Shown here: piece after piece, positions 17,878 to 26,550 of the stretch
Position numbering within the stretch: position 1 is the first letter of the stretch
How the letters are laid out: every line of letters begins with the position of its first letter
Assembly (NCBI GenBank): GCA_937898685.1
Contig: CALEJT010000063.1
Location: 1-38,664, forward strand
DNA from: an uncultured Gammaproteobacteria bacterium
GTDB lineage: Bacteria; Pseudomonadota; Gammaproteobacteria; Pseudomonadales; Pseudohongiellaceae
DNA: 38,664 bases
Reading direction: 5' to 3'
Notes under the pieces: model-generated
The model's database searches: none
Told to the model about the DNA's origin: nothing
The model's input: the letters and a program-made list of their open reading frames with translations, nothing else
Translations under genes and position numbers: made by a program

Positions 17878-19344
17878 TCAGCCCACCTGTATGAGCTCCA
17901 CCGTCCCATCCTCGTTCACCTCCGCGATGGAGCCGCGTGGTTCTTCCATGAAGAGCAGAGTGATGAAACCCACCACCGCGCTGAGGGCGATGATGAGGAA
18001 GAAGGTGGAATAGTCGACGAAGGTGAGGATGAGGAGATAGGTCACCGAGCCGACGTTGCCGTAGGCCCCGGTCATTCCCGCGATCTGGCCGGTGAGGCGA
18101 CGTTTGATGAGAGGCACCGTCGCAAATACCGCGCCCTCCCCTGCCTGCACGAAAAAGGCGCAGGCCATCACGACGATGGTGGCGAGCAAGAGCGCCCATT
18201 CGCTCGTGATGTAGCTCGCCACCGCATAACAGGCGGCCAGTCCAGCGGTGACGATGAGCAAGGTTTTCTTGCGGCCATAGCGATCCGACAACCACCCACC
18301 ACCGGGACGCGAGACGAGATTCAGGAACGCATGCGTGGAAGCGATGATGCCGGCCCAGATCGGCGTGAGTTCGAAGGTCTGCGCGAAGAAGAGCGGCAGG
18401 ATCGATACCACCGCCAACTCCGAACCGAAGTTGCAGAAGTAAAGTACGTTGAGGATCGCCACCTGCTTGAACTTGTAGCGATGCAACTCCGGCACCGGCG
18501 TGTGCAAGAGACCACGGTTGGTCTGCCACACCTTGTGAAAGTCGAGCAGCAACACGAGCAACACCGCAACGTAGACCGCCTGTGTGATGCTTTCGCTCAG
18601 AAGACCGAAGCCCGCCGGCGACAGCCGCCACGCCAACACGATCAGACACAGATACATCGGCACCTTCATCACATAGAGAAGAACCAAATCACCGACGCTC
18701 GTCACTTCCATCGCACCGAGCGACTTCGGCTTGAAATAGGTCGAACCCTGCGGCGTGTCGCGCACGCCGTGATAGAACACGAAGCCGAAGATCAGGCTGA
18801 GCAGCCCAGTGAAAGCGATCGCATAGCGCCAACCGTCCTCGCCACCGAACCATAGCGCCAAGGTCGGCAGCGAGAACGCCGCGGCGGCGGAGCCGAAATT
18901 GCCCCAGCCGCCATAGATGCCTTCCGCGGTGCCGAGTTCGTTGTGCGGAAACCATTCGCTGATCAGACGGATGCCGATGACGAAGCCGGCGCCGATCACG
19001 CCGCAGAAGAAGCGCGCCAAGGCGGCCTCGCCCAAGGTATCGACAGTGGCAAACCAGAAGCACGGGAAGGCGCCGAGGATGAGCAATCCCGAATACATCA
19101 GGCGCGGGCCGTAGCGATCGACCAACATGCCGATCAATACGCGTGCCGGCACGGCAAGTGCGACGTTGACGGTGGCGAGAGCGACGAGCTCCGAAGCGCT
19201 GGCACCGAGACTGGTACCGATGGCCTGCATCAAGGGGGCGGCGTTGAACCACACCACGAAGGTCAAGAAGAAGGCGAACCAGCTGTAGTGCAGAACACGC
19301 ATCTTCCCCCGAAAGCTGAACAGGTTGAATTTCTCGACGCTCAT
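17878..19344 (-). CDS. narK: MFS nitrate/nitrite transporter
   Basis: A 488-residue major facilitator protein with 12 expected membrane segments. The two nitrate signatures of the NNP family are present: GIYGGWGNFGSAAAA in the N-half and GMTGAYGNVGSVTYL in the C-half. The MFS loop motif is seen as GMLVDRYGPR and again as GWLSDRYGRK. In this position, directly after nasA (43 bp), it should import nitrate for assimilation, and some annotators call it nasA-type. ATG 19344 has AGAGGA upstream. It is a second nitrate importer in the window besides the NrtABD system. Confidence 0.93.
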   Translation of the reverse strand: MSVEKFNLFSFRGKMRVLHYSWFAFFLTFVVWFNAAPLMQAIGTSLGASASELVALATVNVALAVPARVLIGMLVDRYGPRLMYSGLLILGAFPCFWFATVDTLGEAALARFFCGVIGAGFVIGIRLISEWFPHNELGTAEGIYGGWGNFGSAAAAFSLPTLALWFGGEDGWRYAIAFTGLLSLIFGFVFYHGVRDTPQGSTYFKPKSLGAMEVTSVGDLVLLYVMKVPMYLCLIVLAWRLSPAGFGLLSESITQAVYVAVLLVLLLDFHKVWQTNRGLLHTPVPELHRYKFKQVAILNVLYFCNFGSELAVVSILPLFFAQTFELTPIWAGIIASTHAFLNLVSRPGGGWLSDRYGRKKTLLIVTAGLAACYAVASYITSEWALLLATIVVMACAFFVQAGEGAVFATVPLIKRRLTGQIAGMTGAYGNVGSVTYLLILTFVDYSTFFLIIALSAVVGFITLLFMEEPRGSIAEVNEDGTVELIQVG

Positions 19345-19387
19345 GATTCCTCTGTGGTTGTAGTGCGGACTGCGTGATGGAAGGGAC

Positions 19388-22117
19388 TCAGGACGCGGCG
19401 CCTTCCGTAGTGGCGCGATGCTGAGCCAGAAGTTGTTTGAGTTCGGGGATGCAGGAACCGCAACCGGTGCCGCAGCGCAGGCTGCGTCCGAGGGCGGCGA
19501 CGGAAGTGCAACCGCTGCCGATGGCAGCGATGATCTGCGTCTGGCTCACTTCATGACAGCTGCAAATGATCATGCCCGGTTCCGCCAGTTCGCTGTCGTG
19601 ATCCGCCAGCACCTGCCAGGTACCGCCCGTACGCGGGCGACGCACCTGCAGCAAACGCCGGCCGGGCGACGGCAGTTGTCGCGGTGTCGGTGCCGAGAAC
19701 AAGAGCGCGACGAGCGTGTTGCCGGCGAAGGCAGCGAGGCGTTGTTCGCCCGGACCGGCTTCGATGGACTTCACCCACTGCACCTGCGGCAAGCTAACAG
19801 CAAGAAGATTGCGCAGCTCGGCAGCGCAAAGTGCGGCGTCGAGCGCGATGCGATAACACCAGCCGCCCGGCACGGAGCGCTTGTCCCAGTACGCGCAGCG
19901 CGTACGTCCGAGCTGCAGCGCGTTGCACTCGTCCAGTTCCTCCGGCAGCTCGTGTCGCAGCAACAGCATCAGCCACTGATGCATCGGGGCTGCTGCCACC
20001 GCCACCGCTGCCAGCTTGCTTTCCGGTTGCCCCGAATGAGGATCCACGCGCGCGTCGATCAGGCGACTCACACGCGCATTGCTGGCGAAACGATCGTTCC
20101 AGTGGATGGGGATGAAAATTTCGCCTGCGCGCAGCCCGGAATCGGGCAAAGCCGGGAGCAGCACTTCACCATGCGCACTGCGCACATGGACAAGGTCGCC
20201 CTGGGCCAGGCCGAGCTCCGCCATCAGGGTGGGCGGCAGGGAGACGAAGGGATGGGGACTGTGCTGCGTCAATCGCGGCGCCTGGCCGGTGCGCGTCATC
20301 GTATGCCACTGGTCACGCAGACGGCCGGTGTTGAGCAACAGCGGAAACTCCGTGCTGGTTCGCACCTGCGGCAGTTGCGCCTGCACTGGTACGAGCTGCG
20401 CACGACCGCTGCTGGTGTAGAAGCGCCCGTCGGTGAACAGGCGCGCCGTGCCCCTCGGTGCCGCCTGCGTCACTGGCCACTGGATCGGTTGGAGCGCCTC
20501 GTATTCGCTGTGACTCAAATGTTGCAGCGCGCCGAGGTCGAAGGCACGGGTGCCATCGTTTTCGAAACCCGACAATGCGGCATGTTCGACGAACACGTCG
20601 CGCGGACATGCGTAGGGAAACTGTTCAGCGAAACCCAAACGCCGCGCCACGTGCGTCACGATCTGCCAATCGGGCTTGGCTTCGCCGCGCGGGACGAGCG
20701 CAGCACGTTGCCGTGAAATACGTCGTTCGGAGTTGGTGACGGTACCGTCCTTCTCGCTCCAGCCCGTCGCCGGTAACAGCACGTGCGCGAAGGCGCTGGT
20801 GTCCGTGTGCCGCACGCAATCCGACACCACGACGAAGGGACAGGCTGCGAGCGCGGCGCGTACCTTGTCGGAATCCGGCAGACTCACGGCGGGATTGGTG
20901 CCCATGATCCACACCGCCTTGATGCGACCGGCGTGCATCGCATCGAAGAGGTCGACGGCCTTCAGCCCGGGCTTGGTGGCCATGTTGGCCGCCCGCCAGA
21001 AACGTCCTACGCGCTCGACGTTCTCCGGGGAAAAATCCATGTGCGCCGCCAGCTGATTCGCGAGACCGCCGACTTCCCGTCCTCCCATCGCGTTGGGCTG
21101 ACCAGTGATCGAGAACGGTCCCATGCCCGGCTTGCCGATGCGACCGGTGAGCAGATGACAGTTGATGATGGCGTTGCACTTGTCGGTGCCGGTGGCGCTC
21201 TGATTGATGCCCTGCGAGTAGAAAGTCACCACCCGCTCAGTGGTGGCAAAGAGACGATAGAAGCACTCGAGTTCTTCGTTGGTGAGCGTGGTTGCGGCGC
21301 TGACCGCATCCAGCGTGTAGGGAAGCAACGAAGCAAAAAGTTCTTCCGCCCCATCGCAATGTGCCTCGACGTAGGACTCGTTGCAGTACCCCTGCTGCCA
21401 TAACCAGTGCAGCAGCCCATTGAAGAGAAAGGCATCGCTGCCGGGACGCAGCGGCAGAACGAGATCGGCGATGTCGGCGGTGGCGGTGCGACGCGGATCG
21501 ATCACCACCACCTTGAGGTCGGGGCGCGCTTCGCGTGCGGCGGCGATGCGCTGAAACAATACCGGATGCGTCCACGCCGCGTTCGAGCCGGAGAGCACCA
21601 GGAGATCGCAGAGTTCGAGATCTTCGTAGTTGCAAGGCACGGCATCGGCACCGAAGGCGCGTTTATAAGCGGCCACGGCGGATGCCATGCACAGTCGTGA
21701 ATTGGTGTCGACGTTGCTCGAACCGAGAAAGCCCTTCAGCAACTTGTTGGCAACGTAGTAGTCCTCGGTGAGCAGTTGTCCCGAGAGATAGAACGCCACC
21801 GACTCCGGCCCATGCTCACGCACGGCATCGGCGAATCCAGCGGCGACCGCATCGAGCGCCTCATCCCAACTGACGCGCTCGCCTTCGATTTCCGGATAGA
21901 GAAGACGTTGACCATGCCCCAAGGCCTCATGTAGCGCAGTGCCCTTGACGCAGAGGCGACCGAAGTTCGCGGGATGATCGGCCGTGCCGTTCACTGGGTG
22001 CAGTTGCGTGCCTTCGGCTCCCGCGACCGGCGTGACATCCACACCACAGCCGACACCGCAGTAGGGACAAGTGGTGCGGATCGTGCGGGGCGTGCCGGGT
22101 TCGTGCTTGGCATTCAT
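19388..22117 (-). CDS. nasA: Assimilatory nitrate reductase, catalytic subunit
   Basis: A 909-residue molybdopterin oxidoreductase that reduces nitrate to nitrite in the cytoplasm. The N-terminal [4Fe-4S] ligands are Cys17, Cys20, Cys24 (CPYCGVGC) and Cys56 (GRLCVKG). The Mo-bis-MGD body follows, with NTNSRLCMASAV, QGINQSATGTDKCN and GQPNAMGGREVGGLANQLA; the last block is typical of assimilatory enzymes. The C-terminus carries a BFD-like [2Fe-2S] domain (ICSCHEV, CGTGCGSC), which in this class helps pass electrons to the active site. ATG 22117 is chosen because homology begins there; it lies 14 bp after the nirD stop, so the genes are co-transcribed. An in-frame upstream extension to 22216 overlaps nirD and is arginine-rich. 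Confidence 0.95.
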   Translation of the reverse strand: MNAKHEPGTPRTIRTTCPYCGVGCGVDVTPVAGAEGTQLHPVNGTADHPANFGRLCVKGTALHEALGHGQRLLYPEIEGERVSWDEALDAVAAGFADAVREHGPESVAFYLSGQLLTEDYYVANKLLKGFLGSSNVDTNSRLCMASAVAAYKRAFGADAVPCNYEDLELCDLLVLSGSNAAWTHPVLFQRIAAAREARPDLKVVVIDPRRTATADIADLVLPLRPGSDAFLFNGLLHWLWQQGYCNESYVEAHCDGAEELFASLLPYTLDAVSAATTLTNEELECFYRLFATTERVVTFYSQGINQSATGTDKCNAIINCHLLTGRIGKPGMGPFSITGQPNAMGGREVGGLANQLAAHMDFSPENVERVGRFWRAANMATKPGLKAVDLFDAMHAGRIKAVWIMGTNPAVSLPDSDKVRAALAACPFVVVSDCVRHTDTSAFAHVLLPATGWSEKDGTVTNSERRISRQRAALVPRGEAKPDWQIVTHVARRLGFAEQFPYACPRDVFVEHAALSGFENDGTRAFDLGALQHLSHSEYEALQPIQWPVTQAAPRGTARLFTDGRFYTSSGRAQLVPVQAQLPQVRTSTEFPLLLNTGRLRDQWHTMTRTGQAPRLTQHSPHPFVSLPPTLMAELGLAQGDLVHVRSAHGEVLLPALPDSGLRAGEIFIPIHWNDRFASNARVSRLIDARVDPHSGQPESKLAAVAVAAAPMHQWLMLLLRHELPEELDECNALQLGRTRCAYWDKRSVPGGWCYRIALDAALCAAELRNLLAVSLPQVQWVKSIEAGPGEQRLAAFAGNTLVALLFSAPTPRQLPSPGRRLLQVRRPRTGGTWQVLADHDSELAEPGMIICSCHEVSQTQIIAAIGSGCTSVAALGRSLRCGTGCGSCIPELKQLLAQHRATTEGAAS

Positions 22118-22131
22118 GCGTCGGCTTGCTC

Positions 22132-22503
22132 TCAGCCCGGCACCTTGCAGTACACGGCGCCATCGCTCACCCGAACTTCGTACACGGGCACGAACACGCT
22201 GTCTTCTTCCAGACAATGACCATCACGCAACGAGTAGTGATGTTTGTAGAGCGGCGAGGCCACCACCACTTCGCCCCCGATGTCACCGACGATGCCACGC
22301 GACAGTACGTTGGCACCGCCCATCGGATCGTAGTTGCCGATGGCATAGACGGCGGGGTCGAGTTCCGGCAACCAGAACAGCGCCACCTGGCGTCCTTCGC
22401 ACAAGGCACAGACACCGCTGCCGGGAATCAGGTCATCCAAGGTACAGAGCAGCACCTCACCAAGGTCCTTCGGATTGCGCTCGATCTTGCTTTTCATGTT
22501 CAT
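22132..22503 (-). CDS. nirD: Nitrite reductase (NADH) small subunit
   Basis: A 123-residue Rieske-fold subunit of assimilatory nitrite reductase. Family blocks are LIPGSGVCALCEGRQVALF, AIGNYDPMGGANVLSRGIVG and ASPLYKHHYSL. As usual for NirD, the Rieske Cys/His cluster ligands are absent, so it carries no [2Fe-2S] centre. The start is chosen at ATG 22503, which overlaps the nirB stop as TGATG; this implies translational coupling. An ATG two codons later is an alternative. Confidence 0.93.
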   Translation of the reverse strand: MNMKSKIERNPKDLGEVLLCTLDDLIPGSGVCALCEGRQVALFWLPELDPAVYAIGNYDPMGGANVLSRGIVGDIGGEVVVASPLYKHHYSLRDGHCLEEDSVFVPVYEVRVSDGAVYCKVPG

Positions 22504-25055
22504 CACACACCTGCCTCGCTGACGGTTTTCTCCTCTTCGCGGGCAGGACGGATCTGGCCACGCTCGCGTACGAACACCACCTGCGGATCCTCGTCCTGCG
22601 CATTGACGAACTGACGGAAGCGTTTGAGACGTTCGGGATCTTCGATGGTGGTCTTCCATTCACACTGATAGGTGCCCACCACCGCTTCCATCTGCGCTTC
22701 GAGTTCGGCACAGATGCCGAGCTTGTCGTCGATGATCACCGACTTGAGATAGTCGAGCCCCCCCTCGAGATTCTCCAGCCACACCGAAGTGCGCTGCAGA
22801 CGATCGGCAGTGCGGATGTAGAACATCAGGAAGCGATCGATGTAGCGGATCAGCGTTTCGTCATCGAGATCGGTGGCGAAGAGATCGGCATGACGTGGCC
22901 GCATGCCACCGTTGCCGCACACGTAGAGGTTCCAGCCGCGCTCAGTGGCGATCACGCCGAAGTCCTTGCTCTGCGCTTCGGCGCATTCACGCGTGCAGCC
23001 GCTCACGGCGCTCTTGAGTTTGTGCGGGCTGCGCAGGCCTTTGTAGCGGTTCTCGAGCAGGATGGCCATGCCGACGCTGTCCTGCACACCGTAGCGGCAC
23101 CAGGTGCTGCCCACGCAGGATTTCACGGTGCGCAGCGCCTTGCCGTAGGCGTGGCCGGTTTCGAAACCGGCTTCCACCAGTTCCTTCCAGATCGCCGGCA
23201 ACTGATGCAGACGCGCGCCGAACATGTCGATGCGCTGACCACCGGTGAGCTTGGTATAGAGATCGTATTTCTTCGCCACGCGCGCGATCACGGCGAGTTT
23301 GTCGGGCGTGATCTCGCCACCCGCAATGCGCGGCACCACGGAATAGGTGCCGTCCTTCTGCATGTTGGCGAGGAAGGTGTCGTTGGTGTCCTGCAGGCCC
23401 ACGTGCTCGGTCTTGAGCACGTACTCGTTCCAGAGCGAGGCGAGTATCGAACCGACGGCGGGCTTGCAGATGTCGCAGCCAAGACCTTTGCCATAACGAT
23501 GCAGCAGTTCGGGGAAGGTGCGTATGCGTTCGACCTTGCAGATGTGAAAGAGCTCCTGCCGCGAATAGGCGAAGTGCTCGCAGATGTGGTTGTTCACTGC
23601 CACGCCGCGCTTGGCGAGTTCCGCATCCACCACGCTCTTGAGCAGCGCCGCGCAACCACCGCAACCGGTGCTGGCCTTGGTGCACTTCTTGATTTCACCC
23701 AGGCTCAGTGCGCCTTCATCCATCGCAGTGACCACGGCGCCCTTGGTGACGTTGTGACAGGAACAGAGCGTCGCCGAGAGCGGCAAGGCGTCGCTGCTGA
23801 GCGTGGGCTTGTTGCCGGTATCGGGCAGGATCAGCGTTTCCGGATCTTCCGGCAGCTCGAGACCGTTGAGCGCGTACTGCAGCAGCATGTCGTAATCGCT
23901 GGTGTCACCGACGAGCACGGCGCCGAGCAGTTTCTTGCCGTCGGCAGACACGTTGATGCGCTTGTAGATGCACTTCTTCTCGTTGGCGTACTGGTAGCAC
24001 ACGCTGCCTTCGGTCTTGCCGTGCGCATCGCCGATCGAACCCACTTCGACGCCGAGCAACTTGAGCTTGGTGCTCATGTCGGCGCCCTGGAACGGAATCT
24101 TGTTTTCGGTGAGCTGACTCACCGCGGCATCGGCCATGCGATAGCCCGGTGCCACGAGGCCGTAGACCATGCCACCGAACACCGCGCATTCACCGATGGC
24201 GTAGATGTTGGAATCGCTGGTGCGGCAGTGATAGTCGATCACGATGCCGCCGCGCGGCCCGATTTCGAGCCCGGCCTCGCGGGCCAGCGTGTCTTCGGGA
24301 CGAATGCCGGCAGAGAACACCACGAGATCGGTGTCGAGCGAGGTCTTGTCGGCGAACTGCAGGCTGAGGCGAGTGTCGCGACCTGGCACGATCTTCTGCG
24401 TTGCCTTGGAGGTGTGCACGTGCACGCCGAGCTCTTCGATCATGCGCTGCAGGAACTGGCTGCCACGCGCATCGAGCTGCACGCCCATGATGCCTGGGCC
24501 GAATTCGACCACGTGCGTGTCGAGTCCGAGATTGCGCAGCGCATTGGCGCATTCCAGACCGAGCAATCCACCACCGATCACCACTGCCTTGCGCGCAAAC
24601 TGTGCTTCGGCGCGTATGCGGCCGAGATCGTCGATCGTGCGATAGACCAGACAGGCCTGATGATCCGCACCGGGAATCGGCGGCACGAAGGGATAGGACC
24701 CCGTGGCCAGCACCAGCTTGTCGTAGCGGAATTTGCGGTTCTTGGAAGTGGTGACGATCTGCGCTTCGCGATCGATGCTCACCGCTGCTTCGCCGAAGTG
24801 CGCCTCGATGCCCTTGGCCTCGTATTCCTCGGCCGAAGTCAGCGCCAGATCTTCCGGCTTCTTGCCAGCGAAGAGTTCCGACAGATGGACGCGGTCGTAG
24901 GCCGGACGCGTTTCCGCACCCAATACCGTGACGCGGAACGGCCCACCCAGCCCTGCCAATTTATCGGCGTAGTAATGTCCCACCATGCCGTTGCCCACCA
25001 CCAATACGTCGATGGTTTTCTTGTCCTTGGCGTTGACGCTCAGCTTCTCGTTCAT
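22503..25055 (-). CDS. nirB: Nitrite reductase (NADH) large subunit
   Basis: An 850-residue cytoplasmic enzyme that reduces nitrite to ammonium with NADH, FAD, siroheme and iron-sulfur clusters. The domains run in the normal order. FAD-binding begins LVVGNGMVGHYYADKL; NADH-binding reads AVVIGGGLLGLECANAL. The BFD [2Fe-2S] ligands lie in LCSCHNV and STGCGGC. The siroheme/[4Fe-4S] site is CVGSTWC with CTREC downstream. It is full length. Translation starts at ATG 25055, 23 bases after the U-tract of the leader terminator, with only a weak GGGAT ribosome site. Confidence 0.96.
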   Translation of the reverse strand: MNEKLSVNAKDKKTIDVLVVGNGMVGHYYADKLAGLGGPFRVTVLGAETRPAYDRVHLSELFAGKKPEDLALTSAEEYEAKGIEAHFGEAAVSIDREAQIVTTSKNRKFRYDKLVLATGSYPFVPPIPGADHQACLVYRTIDDLGRIRAEAQFARKAVVIGGGLLGLECANALRNLGLDTHVVEFGPGIMGVQLDARGSQFLQRMIEELGVHVHTSKATQKIVPGRDTRLSLQFADKTSLDTDLVVFSAGIRPEDTLAREAGLEIGPRGGIVIDYHCRTSDSNIYAIGECAVFGGMVYGLVAPGYRMADAAVSQLTENKIPFQGADMSTKLKLLGVEVGSIGDAHGKTEGSVCYQYANEKKCIYKRINVSADGKKLLGAVLVGDTSDYDMLLQYALNGLELPEDPETLILPDTGNKPTLSSDALPLSATLCSCHNVTKGAVVTAMDEGALSLGEIKKCTKASTGCGGCAALLKSVVDAELAKRGVAVNNHICEHFAYSRQELFHICKVERIRTFPELLHRYGKGLGCDICKPAVGSILASLWNEYVLKTEHVGLQDTNDTFLANMQKDGTYSVVPRIAGGEITPDKLAVIARVAKKYDLYTKLTGGQRIDMFGARLHQLPAIWKELVEAGFETGHAYGKALRTVKSCVGSTWCRYGVQDSVGMAILLENRYKGLRSPHKLKSAVSGCTRECAEAQSKDFGVIATERGWNLYVCGNGGMRPRHADLFATDLDDETLIRYIDRFLMFYIRTADRLQRTSVWLENLEGGLDYLKSVIIDDKLGICAELEAQMEAVVGTYQCEWKTTIEDPERLKRFRQFVNAQDEDPQVVFVRERGQIRPAREEEKTVSEAGV

Positions 25056-25078
25056 GCTTTGATCCCGTTTTCCGGAAC

Positions 25079-25111
25079 AAAAAAAAGCCCACGTCGAGTG
25101 TCGACGTGGGC
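25079..25111 (-). terminator. Leader terminator of the nirB operon (attenuator)
   Basis: On the minus strand GCCCACGTCGA, loop CAC and TCGACGTGGGC form a perfect 11-bp stem followed by eight Ts. It lies upstream of nirB, not after a gene, so it is an attenuator. With nasT-nasS encoded just upstream, NasT-mediated antitermination in response to nitrate is the expected control. Confidence 0.9.
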
Positions 25112-25113
25112 CT

Positions 25114-25132
25114 CATTACCCTAACCCTAATG
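25114..25132 (-). promoter_or_regulatory. Leader hairpin P2 of nirB, abutting the terminator
   Basis: CATTA and TAATG flank a 9-base loop GGGTTAGGG on the minus strand, ending two bases before the terminator stem. Its 3' arm is part of the motif GGTAATGAGGCC, shared with the nrtA leader (there GGTAATGATGCC). Confidence 0.5.
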
Positions 25133-25149
25133 CCTGGGGGTACCGCTGG

Positions 25150-25206
25150 CAGGGGATCCGCAAGTTGAGAGAGAGAGGAGGAGGAGAACGGCCTGCGGAT
25201 CCCCTG
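25150..25206 (-). promoter_or_regulatory. nirB leader hairpin with 13-bp stem and pyrimidine-rich loop
   Basis: CAGGGGATCCGCA (25150-25162, plus strand) and TGCGGATCCCCTG (25194-25206) are exact complements. The 31-base loop reads on the RNA as an almost pure C/U tract with repeated CCU and CU units, including CCUCCUCCUC. The hairpin starts a few bases after the start site predicted from the sigma-54 promoter. No clear ANTAR-type hexaloop is visible in it. Confidence 0.75.
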
Positions 25207-25221
25207 TCACGAGCAGAACCT

Positions 25222-25237
25222 TGCACAGGCCGTGCCA
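25222..25237 (-). promoter_or_regulatory. Sigma-54 promoter of nirB
   Basis: The minus strand reads TGGCACGGCCTGTGCA. Against the sigma-54 consensus TGGCAC-N5-TTGCA it differs at one position, and the -24 GG and -12 GC spacing is exact. Transcription should start near 25211, leaving about 155 bases of leader that contain the hairpins and the terminator. This implies NtrC-dependent, nitrogen-limitation control. Confidence 0.75.
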
Positions 25238-25242
25238 GAATC

Positions 25243-25264
25243 AAAAAAACCCTTTATTTCAGGG
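25243..25264 (-). terminator. Candidate weak terminator of nasT-nasS
   Basis: On the minus strand CCCT, a 7-base loop and AGGG are followed by seven Ts. It lies between the nasS stop and the nirB promoter. The stem is only 4 bp, so this is tentative. Confidence 0.35.
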
Positions 25265-25333
25265 CTTGAACGCGCGCCGGTGAGGAATCACCAAGCGAGC
25301 ACGCACCAGCAGCGACCGCTGTGAGTGCGCTTC

Positions 25334-25348
25334 GCACTCATTGAGTGC
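25334..25348. promoter_or_regulatory. Candidate NtrC site upstream of nirB
   Basis: GCACTCATTGAGTGC is a perfect dyad matching the NtrC pattern GCACY-N5-RGTGC. Its centre lies about 130 bp before the predicted nirB start site, a usual enhancer distance. It overlaps a second dyad (25322-25340) and could alternatively be part of a hairpin after nasS. Confidence 0.45.
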
Positions 25349-25350
25349 AA

Positions 25351-26550
25351 TCAAGAATCGAGGGGCACCAGACTGCGATCGGGGCCGAGCAGGATGCCGG
25401 GCTCGCTTTCCCACGGCTCAGCATGAGTGCCCTCGCCGCGCCGACGCTCGTGGGATGGTGCCGGCAAGTCGAGATGGCGCGCCGCTTCGCGATAGAGGTC
25501 GGGCCGGAAACATTGCTGGCTGAGACTTGCCACCTGGTCTTCGGGAATGGGGTTGCCGAGGGCGAAGCCGCATTGTCGGACGATGGCATCGGCGGTGGAT
25601 CGCCACGGAAAGCCGGCGTGGTAGGCCCCGAACACCAGAAACTCTTCCATCGTGGTGGCCTCACTCGCCTTGTTGAAGCGTGGACGCCCGGTGAGCGCGG
25701 GCAGGAGCACGGTCTCCGGCAGATTGAGATAGCGCGGCTGCGCCAGGATGGGCGCCATCGCGCGACGCTCCGCCGGCTCACCGAGACGCAGGCAGGCTTC
25801 CATCAACGCGAGTCGCAAACGCAGATGCGTCTGTGCGTAGCGGCGATGCCAGATGCCATTCACCGCGAGCACCTTCTCCGGCGCGTTGTTCCAGGTCTGA
25901 TGACCGGTGGCGACGATCGTGCCGATGCCATGCTGCACCGCAAGCGAGTTCCACGGCTCACCCACACAGAAGCCGTCGATGAGACCTCGCGCGAGGCTGT
26001 CGCACATCTGCTCGGGTGGCAGCACGATGATCTTCACGTCGCGATCGGGATCGATGCCACCGGCCCTGAGCCACATGCGCAACTGCAAGGTGTGCATCGA
26101 GAAGAGATGCACCGTGGCGAACGTGAAACGCTGCGCGCTACCCTTGATCCGCGCCGCCAGCGTCCGACTCGTGGCAAGTGCATCGGGCAACCCTGCTCCA
26201 TTCGATGGCTCACTCGTCAGAGCAGAAGCGAGGTGACTCGCAAGCGTCAGCGCATTGCCGTTGAGATTGAGCACGAGACCGGTCAACAGCGGCACCCGCA
26301 GACCGCCGACTCCATAAGTGGTCATCAAGGGCAGTGGCGCGAGCAAGTGCGCCGCATCGAGATCACCCACCACCAGTCGGTCGCGCAGGTTGGCCCAGGA
26401 CACTTCACGCACCAGGTCGACTTCGAGTTCATAGGCGGCGAAGAGGCCCTTCTCCTTGGCATAGATCAAAGGCGCACTGTCGGTCAGCCGCATGAAGCCG
26501 AGCCGCAGACGCTGCTTTTCCGGTGGGGCCAGGTGCTTGGTGCTAGTCAT
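25351..26550 (-). CDS. nasS: Nitrate/nitrite sensor protein NasS
   Basis: A 399-residue periplasmic-binding-protein-like protein of the NrtA/CmpA family. It starts directly with MTSTKHLAPPEKQRLRLGF and has no signal peptide, unlike NrtA at 31249, so it stays in the cytoplasm. Family blocks are MRLTDSAPLIYAKEKGLF, LNLNGNALTLA and FCVGEPWNSLAVQHG. In known systems NasS binds nitrate or nitrite; without it NasS holds NasT, and with it NasT is released to act as an antiterminator. The ATG overlaps the nasT stop (ATGA), as expected for a stoichiometric pair. It lies just upstream of the attenuated nirB leader. Confidence 0.93.
   Translation of the reverse strand: MTSTKHLAPPEKQRLRLGFMRLTDSAPLIYAKEKGLFAAYELEVDLVREVSWANLRDRLVVGDLDAAHLLAPLPLMTTYGVGGLRVPLLTGLVLNLNGNALTLASHLASALTSEPSNGAGLPDALATSRTLAARIKGSAQRFTFATVHLFSMHTLQLRMWLRAGGIDPDRDVKIIVLPPEQMCDSLARGLIDGFCVGEPWNSLAVQHGIGTIVATGHQTWNNAPEKVLAVNGIWHRRYAQTHLRLRLALMEACLRLGEPAERRAMAPILAQPRYLNLPETVLLPALTGRPRFNKASEATTMEEFLVFGAYHAGFPWRSTADAIVRQCGFALGNPIPEDQVASLSQQCFRPDLYREAARHLDLPAPSHERRRGEGTHAEPWESEPGILLGPDRSLVPLDS

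Noticed and set aside
22071..25124. A plus-strand open frame of about 1000 codons opposite nirB and nirD
   Set aside because: It mirrors the codon pattern of nirB, has no family signature and no start signal; long antisense frames are common in GC-rich genes.
25119..25130. Telomere-like CCCTAACCCTAA
   Set aside because: Only two units, and they form the loop and arm of leader hairpin P2; coincidence in a circular bacterial genome.
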